A stretch of DNA of 64,000 nt from Streptomyces sp. SID8352 (lineage in GTDB: Bacteria > Actinomycetota > Actinomycetes > Streptomycetales > Streptomycetaceae): assembly GCF_009862265.1 (NCBI RefSeq), contig NZ_WWGX01000055.1, positions 44,995 through 108,994 on the forward strand, given 5' to 3'. The stretch's first letter is position 1. Each line of letters begins with the position of its first letter. A program made the position numbers and the translations under genes. This document shows, piece after piece, positions 32,943 through 44,582 of this stretch. The notes under the pieces were generated by a model. The model was not told where the DNA came from. It did no database searches and worked only from the letters and a program-made list of their open reading frames with translations.

Positions 32943-33544
32943 GCCCGATCGCACCGCTGAATCCCGGGCGTGTCGGCCCTTATTGACGCCGTAACGGACA
33001 AAGCGGGCGGGCCGTGATCGGCCTGTGATCACGGTGTTTGATCGTTACGCCCGAATTGCCCGGCACTTACCACTGGTGGAGACGGTTGGCCAAGCCCGGT
33101 TTCCGGGTGCGGAATCCGGTGTGGCGGAGGTCACGGAACGGTCACTCCGTCACCCGCGTCCGTCGCGCGGGCGGAAAGGCGGAGGGGGTGCCGCGGGGGA
33201 CCGGCGCCCGGGGGGCGCGCGGTGAAGGGCGCGCGCCGCCGCTCGTGAACGCGCGCACGCGTCCACATCACGCTCCGTGCTCCCCCCGGGGTGTGAACGC
33301 GGCCCACTATCAAGCCTTTCGGTCCAGGGCCAATTTGCATGCACGGGAAGCATCTTGATATGGAGACGCCCTTCGTAAGGGGCCTCCGGCCAGCGGTGAC
33401 GGGCGAAATTGTCACCTCTGGTGATCAAGTGAACGCTTCACGTACGAAGATCACCGCTCATCCGACTTCATGATCCTTCGTCAGGTGGTGGAGATCACAA
33501 AGGTTGTGCAATACCCCGTGTCGCAGATCACAGAGCGACGGGCA
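32943..33544. other. Divergent intergenic region between the NlpC/P60 gene and nuoA
   Basis: About 0.6 kb without a supported gene and AT-richer than most of the window. It contains several palindromes: CCGTGATC-N7-GATCACGG (33012-33034), GTGAACGCTTCAC (33429-33441) and a GCCCTTCGTAAGGGGC hairpin near 33368-33383. CGTAACG words occur on both strands near 32990 and 33045. It must hold the promoter of the wall hydrolase and upstream control sites of nuo. A ydaO riboswitch was looked for and not recognised. Confidence 0.5.
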
Positions 33545-33550
33545 TAGGAT
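33545..33550 (+). promoter_or_regulatory. -10 box of the nuo operon
   Basis: TAGGAT (33545-33550) is the best -10 hexamer upstream of nuoA, predicting a start near 33557 and a leader of about 130 bases. The -35 is not obvious. A Rex-type operator lies just downstream. Confidence 0.5.
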
Positions 33551-33565
33551 GCGGAGCTGTTGGGC

Positions 33566-33583
33566 TTGTGACCTGCTTCACAT
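33566..33583 (+). promoter_or_regulatory. Rex-type redox operator in the nuo leader
   Basis: TTGTGACCTGCTTCACAT is a near-palindrome with half-sites TGTGA and TCACA, close to the actinobacterial Rex consensus TGTGAAC-N4-TTCACA. Rex is known to repress nuo and other respiratory genes in Streptomyces when NADH/NAD is low. The site lies about ten bases after the predicted transcription start, where it would block initiation or elongation. Confidence 0.7.
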
Positions 33584-33686
33584 GTTCGCGATCTTCGTCG
33601 GGACGGTGGTCGCGCGACGGGTGGTGCGGACGCGGGCCCAGTGCACACCGCCAGCAGTCAGCGCCGACTGAGAGGAGCGAGGAGCG

Positions 33687-34046
33687 GTGAACGCGTATGC
33701 GCCCATCCTCGTACTGGGAGCCCTCGGGGCAGGCTTTGCGATCTTCTCCGTGGTCATGGCCACGCTGATCGGTCCGAAGCGGTACAACCGGGCCAGGCTC
33801 GACGCCTACGAGTGCGGCATCGAGCCGACCCCGACGCCGGCCGGCGGCGGGCGGTTCCCCATCAAGTACTACCTGACGGCGATGCTCTTCATCGTCTTCG
33901 ACATCGAGATCGTCTTCCTCTACCCCTGGGCCGTCACCTTCGACGCCCTGGGGATCTTCGGGCTCGTGGAGATGCTGCTCTTCGTGCTCACCGTCTTCGT
34001 CGCGTACGCGTACGTATGGCGGCGCGGCGGCCTGGAATGGGACTGA
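33687..34046 (+). CDS. nuoA: NADH-quinone oxidoreductase subunit A
   Basis: This 119-residue subunit has three transmembrane helices and begins the 14-gene complex I operon. It carries the conserved YECGIEPTP loop and FIVFDIEIVFLYPWAV, diagnostic of NuoA. The GTG start follows GAGGAGCG. Thirteen bases separate it from nuoB. Confidence 0.96.
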   Translation: MNAYAPILVLGALGAGFAIFSVVMATLIGPKRYNRARLDAYECGIEPTPTPAGGGRFPIKYYLTAMLFIVFDIEIVFLYPWAVTFDALGIFGLVEMLLFVLTVFVAYAYVWRRGGLEWD

Positions 34047-34059
34047 GGGGCCTTTTGTC

Positions 34060-34610
<551 letters not shown>

Positions 34611-34614
<4 letters not shown>

Positions 34615-35351
34615 GCGACGCGCACGGCGAGGGGGCCAACCCCGAGAAGGAGCTGTCCGCCGAGAACCTCCCCGGACAGCGCGGCCAGGGCGGCGAGGAG
34701 ATCCGCGTCCAGCGCGGCATGTTCGGCGCCAACAACGGCGGCGACACCTCCGGTTACGGCGGACTGGTCCGCTCGATCCGGCTGCCCGGACCGGCCTCCC
34801 GCCCCTACGGCGGCTGGTTCGACGAGGTCGCCGACGAGCTGGAGGGCGCGCTGGAGGAGCAGGACCTGCTGCCCGACCACGCCATCGGCAGGACCGTCGT
34901 CGACCGGGGTGAGATCACCTTCCACATCGAGCGCGAGCACCTGGTCCGCGTCGCCCGCACCCTGCGCGACGACCCGGCGCTGCGCTTCGAGCTCTGCACC
35001 GGCGTCAGCGGCGTCCACTACCCGCACGACACGGGCCGCGAGCTGCACGCCGTCTACCACCTGCGCTCGATCACCCACAACCGGCTGATCCGGCTGGAGG
35101 TCAGCGTCCCCGACAGCGACCCGCACATCCCGTCGCTGTGCTCGGTCTACCCGACCAACAACTGGCACGAGCGCGAGGCCTACGACTTCTTCGGCATCGT
35201 CTTCGACGATCACCCGGCCCTGACGCGGATCATGATGCCGGACGACTGGCAGGGCCACCCGCAGCGCAAGGACTACCCCCTCGGCGGCATCCCCGTCGAG
35301 TACAAGGGCGCCCAGATCCCGGCTCCGGACCAGCGGAGGTCGTACTCGTGA
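34611..35351 (+). CDS. nuoC: NADH-quinone oxidoreductase subunit C
   Basis: The 246-residue peripheral subunit ends in the NuoC signature SVYPTNNWHEREAYDFFGI and HPQRKDYPLGG. About 60 residues of polar N-terminal extension precede the domain, including GMFGANNGGDTSGYGGL. NuoC and NuoD are separate proteins here, unlike the fused NuoCD of E. coli. The GTG start overlaps nuoB, and its stop overlaps nuoD. Confidence 0.96.
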
Positions 35352-36682
35352 GCACTCCCCACCCGTCGTCCGCCGCATCGGCGCGCGAGACCACCGAAGG
35401 CACCGTCTACACGGTGACCGGCGGCGACTGGGACGAGGTCGTCCAGTCCGCGGCCCGCAGCGACGACGAGCGCATCGTCGTCAACATGGGCCCCCAGCAC
35501 CCCTCCACCCACGGCGTGCTCCGGCTGATCCTGGAGATCGACGGCGAGACCGTCACCGAGGCCCGCTGCGGCATCGGCTACCTGCACACCGGCATCGAGA
35601 AGAACCTCGAGTTCCGGAACTGGACGCAGGGCACCACCTTCGTGACCCGCATGGACTACCTGATGCCGTTCTTCAACGAGACGGCGTACTGCCTCGGGGT
35701 CGAGCGGCTCCTCGGCATCGAGGACCAGATCCCCGACCGGGCCTCGGTCATCCGGGTGCTCCTGATGGAGCTGAACCGGATCTCCTCCCACCTGGTCTGC
35801 ATCGCCACCGGCGGCATGGAGCTGGGCGCCACCACCGTCATGGTCTACGGCTTCCGCGACCGCGAGATGATCCTCGACATCTTCGAGCTGATCACCGGCC
35901 TGCGGATGAACCACGCGTACGTCCGCCCCGGCGGCCTCGCGCAGGACCTGCCGCCCGGCACCGTGGACCGCGTCCGCGAGTTCGTGAAGACCATGCGCAA
36001 GAACCTCACCGAGTACGACGCCCTCGCCACCGGCAACCCGATCTTCAAGGCCCGGCTCCAGGACGTCGGCTACCTCGACCTGGCCGGCTGCATGGCGATC
36101 GGCGCCACCGGCCCCGTCCTGCGCTCCGCCGGCCTCCCGCACGACCTGCGCAAGACCCAGCCCTACTGCGGCTACGAGACGTACGACTTCGACATCCCGA
36201 CCGCCGACACCTGCGACTCCTACGGCCGCTTCCTGATCCGGGTGGAGGAGATGCGCCAGTCCCTGCGCATCGTCGAGCAGTGCCTGGACCGGCTCCAGCC
36301 CGGCCCGGTGATGGTCGGAGACAAGAAGATCGCGTGGCCCGCCCAGCTCGCGCTCGGCCCCGACGGACTGGGCAACTCCCTGGACCACATCAAGAAGATC
36401 ATGGGCACCTCCATGGAGGCCCTGATCCACCACTTCAAGCTGGTCACCGAGGGCTTCCGGGTGCCTCCCGGCCAGACCTACGCGGCCATCGAATCGTCCA
36501 AGGGCGAGCTGGGGGCGCACGTCGTCTCCGACGGCGGCACCCGCCCCTTCCGGGTCCACTTCCGCGACCCGTCCTTCACCAACCTTCAGGCCATGGCGGC
36601 GATGTGCGAGGGCGGCCAGGTGGCCGACGTCATCGTCGCGGTGGCGTCCATCGACCCCGTGATGGGAGGCGTCGACCGGTGA
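35348..36682 (+). CDS. nuoD: NADH-quinone oxidoreductase subunit D
   Basis: NuoD (444 residues) is the 49-kDa-type subunit that forms the quinone pocket with NuoB. Landmarks are NMGPQHPSTHGVLRL, GYLHTGIEKN, and the closing FTNLQAMAAMCEGGQVADVI. The first 35 residues are a Ser/Thr-rich extension. Both ends overlap neighbouring genes by four bases. Confidence 0.97.
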   Translation: MSTPHPSSAASARETTEGTVYTVTGGDWDEVVQSAARSDDERIVVNMGPQHPSTHGVLRLILEIDGETVTEARCGIGYLHTGIEKNLEFRNWTQGTTFVTRMDYLMPFFNETAYCLGVERLLGIEDQIPDRASVIRVLLMELNRISSHLVCIATGGMELGATTVMVYGFRDREMILDIFELITGLRMNHAYVRPGGLAQDLPPGTVDRVREFVKTMRKNLTEYDALATGNPIFKARLQDVGYLDLAGCMAIGATGPVLRSAGLPHDLRKTQPYCGYETYDFDIPTADTCDSYGRFLIRVEEMRQSLRIVEQCLDRLQPGPVMVGDKKIAWPAQLALGPDGLGNSLDHIKKIMGTSMEALIHHFKLVTEGFRVPPGQTYAAIESSKGELGAHVVSDGGTRPFRVHFRDPSFTNLQAMAAMCEGGQVADVIVAVASIDPVMGGVDR

Positions 36683-37562
36683 CCACCTCATCCCCGGAGC
36701 ACGGCGTCAGCCTGGGAATGCCCGAGCTGCCCGCGCCCGACTACCCGGCCGACGTCCGGGCCCGGCTGGAGGCCGACGCGCGCGAGGTCATCGCCCGCTA
36801 CCCGGACTCCCGGTCCGCCCTGCTGCCGCTGCTGCACCTCGTGCAGTCGGAGGAGGGCCACGTCACCCGCACCGGCATGCGGTTCTGCGCCGAGGTGCTC
36901 GGCCTCACCACGGCCGAGGTCACCGCCGTCGCCACCTTCTACACCATGTACCGGCGGCGGCCGAGCGGCGACTACCAGGTCGGCGTCTGCACCAACACGC
37001 TGTGCGCGGTCATGGGCGGCGACGCGATCCTGGAGACCCTCCAGGAGCACCTCGGCGTCGGCAACGGGGAGACCACCGACGACGGCAAGGTCACCCTGGA
37101 GCACATCGAGTGCAACGCGGCCTGCGACTTCGCCCCGGTCGTGATGGTCAACTGGGAGTTCTTCGACAACCAGAACCCCGAGAGCGCCAAGCGCCTCGTC
37201 GACGACCTGCGCGCCGGACGCACCGTGTCGCCCACCCGCGGCGCCCCGCTGTGCACCTTCAAGGAGACCGCCCGCATCCTGGCCGGCTTCCCCGACGAGC
37301 GCGAGGGCGCCGTCCAGGCCGGCGGCAGCGCCGGACCGGCCTCGCTGACCGGGCTGCGGCTCGCCAAGGGCGAGACCCCCGCCGCCCGCGTGGTCCACCC
37401 CCGGGACGCCGGACCGCAGGACGCCCCGCCGCAGGACGCCCCGCCGCGGGACGCGCACGACCCGTCGCCCGCCGAACACCTCAGCTCGCACGACGCCCCG
37501 CAGGACACGTCGGCGTCCGACCCCGCCCACCCGTCCGGTCCCGTCGCCGAGGAGGGGGAGTG

Positions 37563-37563
<1 letters not shown>
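36679..37563 (+). CDS. nuoE: NADH-quinone oxidoreductase subunit E
   Basis: NuoE carries the 2Fe-2S cluster N1a, with ligands in CTNTLC and ECNAACDFAP. The thioredoxin-like core takes up about 200 residues, and the protein reaches 294 because of a disordered tail with repeated DAPPQDAPPRDA words. That tail is longer than in most bacteria. It passes electrons with NuoF in the NADH dehydrogenase module. Confidence 0.96.
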
Positions 37564-38905
<1,342 letters not shown>

Positions 38906-38909
<4 letters not shown>

Positions 38910-41419
38910 CCGTCCAGCAGTCCGCGGGCGGCCCCGCCGCGGGCGGGGCACGGCCGGCGGTCCCGCCGGAGGACCTCGTCGCCCTGACCATCGACGGCAT
39001 CGAGGTCAGCGTGCCCAAGGGCACCCTGGTCATCCGGGCCGCCGAACAGCTCGGCATCGAGATCCCCCGCTTCTGCGACCACCCGCTCCTCGACCCGGCC
39101 GGCGCCTGCCGCCAGTGCATCGTCGAGGTCGAGGGCCAGCGCAAGCCCATGGCGTCCTGCACCATCACCTGCACCCCGGGCATGGTGGTCAGGACCCAGC
39201 TCACCTCACCGGTCGCGGAGAAGGCCCAGCACGGGGTGATGGAGCTGCTGCTCATCAACCACCCGCTGGACTGCCCGGTCTGCGACAAGGGCGGCGAGTG
39301 CCCGCTGCAGAACCAGGCGATGTCGCACGGCAACGCCGAGTCCCGCTTCGACGGAATGAAGCGGACCTTCCAGAAGCCCGTGCCGATCTCCGCCCAGGTC
39401 CTCCTCGACCGCGAGCGGTGCGTCCTGTGCGCCCGCTGCACCCGCTTCTCCAACCAGGTCGCGGGCGACCCGATGATCGAACTCCTGGAACGCGGCGCCC
39501 TCCAGCAGGTCGGCACCGGCGAGGGCGCCCCCTTCGAGTCGTACTTCTCCGGCAACACCATCCAGATCTGCCCGGTCGGCGCGCTCACCTCGGCGGCCTA
39601 CCGGTTCCGCTCCCGCCCCTTCGACCTGATCTCCTCGCCCTCCGTCTGCGAGCACTGCTCCGGCGGCTGCGCCACCCGCACCGACCACCGGCGCGGCAAG
39701 GTCATGCGGCGGCTCGCGGCCGACGACCCCGAGGTCAACGAGGAGTGGATCTGCGACAAGGGCCGCTTCGCGTTCCGCTACGCCCAGCAGCGCGACCGGC
39801 TCACCACCCCGCTGGTCCGCAACGCCGACGGCGAGCTGGAGCCCGCCTCCTGGCCGGAGGCGCTGCGGATCGCCGCCGAAGGGCTGCTGGCCGCCCGCGG
39901 CCGCACCGGCGTCCTCGCCGGCGGGCGGCTCACCGTCGAGGACGCCTACGCGTACGGCAAGTTCGCGCGGGTCGCGCTCGACACCAACGACGTCGACTTC
40001 CGCGCCCGTGCGCACAGCACCGAGGAGGCCGACTTCCTGGCGGCCCGGGTCGCCGGACGCGGCGTCGACCTCGACGGCACCGGCGTCACCTACGGCGCGC
40101 TGGAGAAGGCGCCCGCCGTACTGCTGGTCGGCTTCGAGTCCGAGGAGGAGGCGCCCGGCGTCTTCCTGCGGCTGCGCAAGGCCTGGCGCAGGACCGGGCT
40201 GAAGGTCTTCGCCCTGGCCACCCACGCCACCCGCGGCCTGGAGAAGGCAGGCGGCACCCTGCTGCCCGCCGCCCCCGGCACCGAGACCGAGTGGCTGGAC
40301 GCCCTCGCCGGCGGAGTCGGCCTGGAGGACTCCGGGGTCGGCGCCGCCGAGGCGCTGCGCACCGAGGGCGCCGTCATCGTCGTCGGGGAGCGGCTGGCCG
40401 CGGTGGCCGGCGGGCTCACCGCGGCCGTGCGGACCGCGGCGGCCACCGGCGCCCGGCTGGTGCCGACGCCGCAGGTCGACTGGGAGCGCGGCGCCGTCGA
40501 GGCGGGCGCGCTGCCCTCGCTGCTGCCGGGCGGCCGTCCGGCCACCGACCCGCGCGCCCGCGAGGAGGTCGCCGCCGTCTGGGGCGTCGCCCACCTCCCG
40601 CACCGCTACGGCCGCGACACCGCCCAGATCGTGGAAGCCGCCGCCGACGGCTCGCTCCAGGCGCTGCTGGTGGCGGGCGTGGAGGTGGCGGACCTGCCCG
40701 ATCCGGCCCGCGCCCGGCAGGCGCTCGACTCGGCCGGTTTCGTGGTCTCGCTGGATCTGCGGCCCAGCGAGGTCACCGGGCACGCCGACGTCGTCCTGCC
40801 GGTCGCGGCGGTCGTCGAGAAGGCCGGCACCTTCCTCAACTGGGAGGGCCGGGCGCGTTTCTTCGAGGCCGCGCTCAAGCCGGACCAGATGACCCGCCCG
40901 CTGCCCCCGACCGACACCCGGGTGCTCCAGATGCTCGCCGACGCCATGGACGTGCACCTGGGCCTGCCGGATCTGCGCACCACCCGCGCGGAGATCGACC
41001 GGCTCGGCGCCTGGGACGGCCCCCGGGCCGACGACCCGCTGGCCACCGCGGTCGCGCTGCCCCGCCCGGCCGCCGGGGAGGCGGTGCTCGCGGGCCACCG
41101 GATGCTGCTCGACCAGGGCCTCCTCCAGCGCGGCGACGACGCGCTGGCGGGCACCCGGCACGCGGCCCGCGCCCGGGTCTCGGCGGCCACGGCCGGTGAG
41201 GCGGGCGTCAAGGACGGCGACGTCCTCGCCGTCACCGGGCCCGCCGGATCGGTCGAACTCCCGCTGGAGGTCACCGCGATGCCCGACCGGGTGGTCTGGC
41301 TCCCGCTGAACTCGGCCGGTGCCGGTGTCGCCTCCGACACCGGGGTGCCGCCCGGGTCCCTCGTCCGCATCGGTCCGGCCACGCCGACCGGTGGAACCCC
41401 CAAGGAGGTGGAGGCATGA
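38906..41419 (+). CDS. nuoG: NADH-quinone oxidoreductase subunit G
   Basis: NuoG (837 residues) chains several iron-sulphur clusters. The N-terminal ferredoxin part has FCDHPLLDPAGACRQC, then HPLDCPVCDKGGECPLQ, then ERCVLCARCTRF with ICPVGAL. The CEHCSGGC motif followed by WICDKGRF provides the extra N7 cluster found in some bacteria. The molybdopterin-oxidoreductase-like remainder should be catalytically inactive. It overlaps nuoF and nuoH by four bases each. Confidence 0.97.
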
Positions 41420-42792
41420 GCGGGTACCTCGCCGCCGAGAACCTGTCGATGTTCGGCCGCGATCCCTGGTGGCTGATCGTCGTCAAGGCGGTGTTCTGCT
41501 TCGCCTTCCTGATGGTGACCGTGCTGCTGTCCATCGTGTGGGAGCGCAAGGTCGTCGGCTGGATGCAGCTGCGCATCGGCCCCAACCGGAACGGCCCCTG
41601 GGGGCTGCTCCAGTCGCTGGCCGACGGCGTGAAGCTGATGCTCAAGGAAGACGTCGTCGTCAAGCGCGCCGACAAGGCGGTCTACATCCTGGCGCCGATC
41701 GTGGCGGCCGTGCCGGCCTTCATGGCCATCGCGGTCATCCCGTTCGGCCCGGCCGGCAACGAGGTCTCGATCTTCGGCCACCGCACCACGATGCAGCTCA
41801 CCGACCTGCCGATCGCGATGCTGTACGTGCTGGCGGTCGCCTCGATCGGCATCTACGGCATCGTGCTCGCCGGATGGAGCTCGGGATCGACGTACCCGCT
41901 CCTGGGCGGACTGCGCTCCTGCGCGCAGATGATCTCCTACGAGATCGCCATGGGCGCCGCGTTCGCCTCGGTGTTCCTCTACTCCGGCTCCATGTCGACC
42001 TCGCAGATCGTGGAGGCGCAGGCCGACCGCTGGTACATCGTCCTGCTGCCGGTCTCCTTCATCATCTACGTCGTCACCATGGTCGGGGAGACCAACCGCG
42101 CCCCGTTCGACATGCCGGAGTCCGAGGGCGACCTCGTCGGCGGCTTCAACACCGAGTACTCGTCGATCAAGTTCGCGATGTTCATGCTCGCCGAGTACGT
42201 CAACATGGTGACCGTCTCGGCCGTCGCCACCACCCTCTTCCTGGGCGGCTGGCGCGCCCCGTGGCCGGTCAGCACCTTCTGGGAGGGCGCGAACCACGGC
42301 TGGTGGCCGATGCTCTGGTTCGTCCTCAAGGTGCAGGTGCTGCTGTTCTTCTTCATCTGGCTGCGCGCGACGCTCCCGCGGGTGCGCTACGACCAGCTGA
42401 TGAAGCTGGGCTGGAAGGTCCTGATCCCGGTCGCCCTGGTGTGGCTGATGCTGGTCGCGACCGTGCGCGCGCTGCGCAACGAGAACTACGGCTTCGCCGA
42501 CATCGCCCTCTACGTCGGTGCCGCCGTCCTGGCCGTGCTGCTCCTCTCCTTCCTCGCGGACTTCTACCGCGACCGGAACAGGCGGGCCGAGGCCCCGGCC
42601 GCCGCGCCGGCCGCCTTCGACCCGATGGCCGGCGGCTTCCCCGTACCGCCGCTGCCCGGCCAGAAGCTGCCGCCGGTGCCCCGGCGCGCCCCCCGCCGGG
42701 AGCGCGAGCTGGTCGCCAGCGGCGGACCCGATACCCACAGCGACGAGACTCCGGGTGGATCGACGGAGGGAAAGGAGGCGTCCGATGGCTGA
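41416..42792 (+). CDS. nuoH: NADH-quinone oxidoreductase subunit H
   Basis: NuoH (458 residues) is the membrane subunit that links the quinone pocket to the proton channels. Signature stretches are RIGPNRNGPWGLLQSLADGV and FDMPESEGDLVGGFNTEYSS. A cytoplasmic tail of about 65 residues rich in Pro and Arg follows the last helix. It overlaps nuoI by eight bases. Confidence 0.97.
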   Translation: MSGYLAAENLSMFGRDPWWLIVVKAVFCFAFLMVTVLLSIVWERKVVGWMQLRIGPNRNGPWGLLQSLADGVKLMLKEDVVVKRADKAVYILAPIVAAVPAFMAIAVIPFGPAGNEVSIFGHRTTMQLTDLPIAMLYVLAVASIGIYGIVLAGWSSGSTYPLLGGLRSCAQMISYEIAMGAAFASVFLYSGSMSTSQIVEAQADRWYIVLLPVSFIIYVVTMVGETNRAPFDMPESEGDLVGGFNTEYSSIKFAMFMLAEYVNMVTVSAVATTLFLGGWRAPWPVSTFWEGANHGWWPMLWFVLKVQVLLFFFIWLRATLPRVRYDQLMKLGWKVLIPVALVWLMLVATVRALRNENYGFADIALYVGAAVLAVLLLSFLADFYRDRNRRAEAPAAAPAAFDPMAGGFPVPPLPGQKLPPVPRRAPRRERELVASGGPDTHSDETPGGSTEGKEASDG

Positions 42793-43432
42793 GGAGCCCA
42801 AGGGAACCGACACCGAGCCCGGTTTCCTGAACCCCGTGGCCGGCTTCGGCGTGACCTTCAAGGCCATGTTCAAGAAGCGGCTGACCGAGCAGTACCCGGA
42901 GCAGCAGAAGACCACGGCTCCGCGCTTCCACGGGCGGCACCAGCTCAACCGCCACCCGGACGGCCTGGAGAAGTGCATCGGCTGCGAGCTGTGCGCCTGG
43001 GCCTGCCCCGCCGACGCCATCTACGTGGAGGGCGCCGACAACACCGACGAGGAGCGCTACTCGCCGGGCGAGCGCTACGGCCGCGTCTACCAGATCAACT
43101 ACGCCCGCTGCATCCTGTGCGGGCTGTGCATCGAGGCATGCCCGACGCGGGCGCTGACGATGACCAACGAGTTCGAACTGGCCGACTCCAGCCGCGCCGA
43201 CCTCATCTACACCAAGGAGCAGCTCCTCGCCGGTCTGGAGGAGGGCATGGTGGACTCCCCCCACGCCATCTTCCCGGGCACGGACGAGCAGGACTACTAC
43301 CGGGGCCTGGTCACCGAGGCCGCGCCGGGCACGGAGCGGCAGACGGCCCGGTCCAAGGGCGAGGACGACCCGGAGGCCGGACCGGCCGCCGGCGCGGACG
43401 GGTCCGCCGGGGAGAGGGTGACCGGACGATGA
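42785..43432 (+). CDS. nuoI: NADH-quinone oxidoreductase subunit I
   Basis: NuoI (215 residues) holds two 4Fe-4S clusters, N6a and N6b, in CIGCELCAWACP and CILCGLCIEACP. It connects NuoG to NuoB. A polar C-terminal tail (ARSKGEDDPEAGPAAG) extends beyond the family core. Its stop overlaps the nuoJ start. Confidence 0.97.
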   Translation: MAEEPKGTDTEPGFLNPVAGFGVTFKAMFKKRLTEQYPEQQKTTAPRFHGRHQLNRHPDGLEKCIGCELCAWACPADAIYVEGADNTDEERYSPGERYGRVYQINYARCILCGLCIEACPTRALTMTNEFELADSSRADLIYTKEQLLAGLEEGMVDSPHAIFPGTDEQDYYRGLVTEAAPGTERQTARSKGEDDPEAGPAAGADGSAGERVTGR

Positions 43433-44271
43433 CCGCGCAGCTCGCGGCCTACTCCACCTCCACCGGAGAGGCCGTCCAGTTCTGGATCCTCGGCACGGTC
43501 GCCGTGATCGGCGCGCTGTGCACCGTGCTCATGCGCAAGGCGGTGCACAGCGCCCTCTGCCTGGCGGGCACGATGATCGTCCTGGCGGTGTTCTACCTCG
43601 CCAACGGGGCCTACTTCCTGGGCATCGTGCAGATCGTCGTCTACACCGGCGCGATCATGATGCTGTTCCTGTTCGTGGTGATGCTCGTGGGCGTCACCGC
43701 GGCGGACTCCCTGAAGGAGACCATCAGGGGCCAGCGCTGGCTGGCCCTGCTGTGCGGGCTCGGCTTCGGCATCCTGCTGTTCGCCGGGATCGGCAACGCC
43801 TCCCTCACCTCCTTCACCGGTGTGGGCGGGGCCAACGCGGCCGGGAACGTGGAGGGTCTCGCCTCCCTGATCTTCACCCGGTACGTGTTCGCCTTCGAGA
43901 TCACCGGCGCCCTGCTCATCACGGCCGCGGTCGGCGCCATGGTGCTCACCCACCGCGAGCGCACCGAACGGGCCCGCACCCAGCGCGAGATGTCCGAGCA
44001 CCGCGTCCGCGTCGGCAACCACCTGCCGCCGCTGCCCGCCCCCGGCGTCTACGCCCGGCACAACGCGGTGGACATCGCGGGGCTGCTGCCCGACGGCACC
44101 CCGTCCGAGCTGACCGTCAGCGGGACGCTGCGCGACCGGGGCCAGATCCGGGACGTCTCCACCGAGGCCCTGAACGACCTCAAGGCGCTGGAACAGCGCT
44201 CCGAGGAGCGTCTGGAGCGTCGCGGCGCCGGCCCGTCGACCGTCGGACGGACCGAGGAGGCGTCGAAGTGA
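43429..44271 (+). CDS. nuoJ: NADH-quinone oxidoreductase subunit J
   Basis: NuoJ (280 residues) has five hydrophobic helices with the conserved IVQIVVYTGAIMMLFLFVVM. A cytoplasmic extension of about 100 residues after TAAVGAMVLTHRER makes it longer than E. coli NuoJ, as in other actinobacteria. The stop overlaps nuoK by GTGA. Confidence 0.96.
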   Translation: MTAQLAAYSTSTGEAVQFWILGTVAVIGALCTVLMRKAVHSALCLAGTMIVLAVFYLANGAYFLGIVQIVVYTGAIMMLFLFVVMLVGVTAADSLKETIRGQRWLALLCGLGFGILLFAGIGNASLTSFTGVGGANAAGNVEGLASLIFTRYVFAFEITGALLITAAVGAMVLTHRERTERARTQREMSEHRVRVGNHLPPLPAPGVYARHNAVDIAGLLPDGTPSELTVSGTLRDRGQIRDVSTEALNDLKALEQRSEERLERRGAGPSTVGRTEEASK

Positions 44272-44567
44272 ACCCGGTCAACTACCTGTATCTCGCTGCC
44301 CTGCTGTTCACGATCGGCGCCACCGGGGTGCTGATCCGGCGCAACGCCATCGTGGTGTTCATGTGCGTGGAGCTGATGCTCAACGCCTGCAACCTCGCGT
44401 TCGTCGCCTTCTCCCGGCTGCACGGCAACCTCGACGGCCAGATCATCGCCTTCTTCACGATGGTGGTCGCCGCCGCGGAGGTCGTGGTGGGGCTCGCGAT
44501 CATCGTGTCCCTGTTCCGCGCCCGCCACTCGGCCTCGGTCGACGACGCCAGCCTGATGAAGCTGTAA
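44268..44567 (+). CDS. nuoK: NADH-quinone oxidoreductase subunit K
   Basis: NuoK (99 residues, normal length) has three transmembrane helices with conserved glutamates in FMCVELMLNACNL and VVAAAEVVVGLAI. It takes part in proton movement. The start is GTG, coupled to nuoJ. Confidence 0.96.
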   Translation: MNPVNYLYLAALLFTIGATGVLIRRNAIVVFMCVELMLNACNLAFVAFSRLHGNLDGQIIAFFTMVVAAAEVVVGLAIIVSLFRARHSASVDDASLMKL

Positions 44568-44582
44568 GGGGTCGGAAGAATC

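Noticed and set aside
32943..33400. ydaO riboswitch upstream of the NlpC/P60 gene
   Set aside because: The conserved blocks found at 57030-57170 were searched for on the minus strand and not recognised here.
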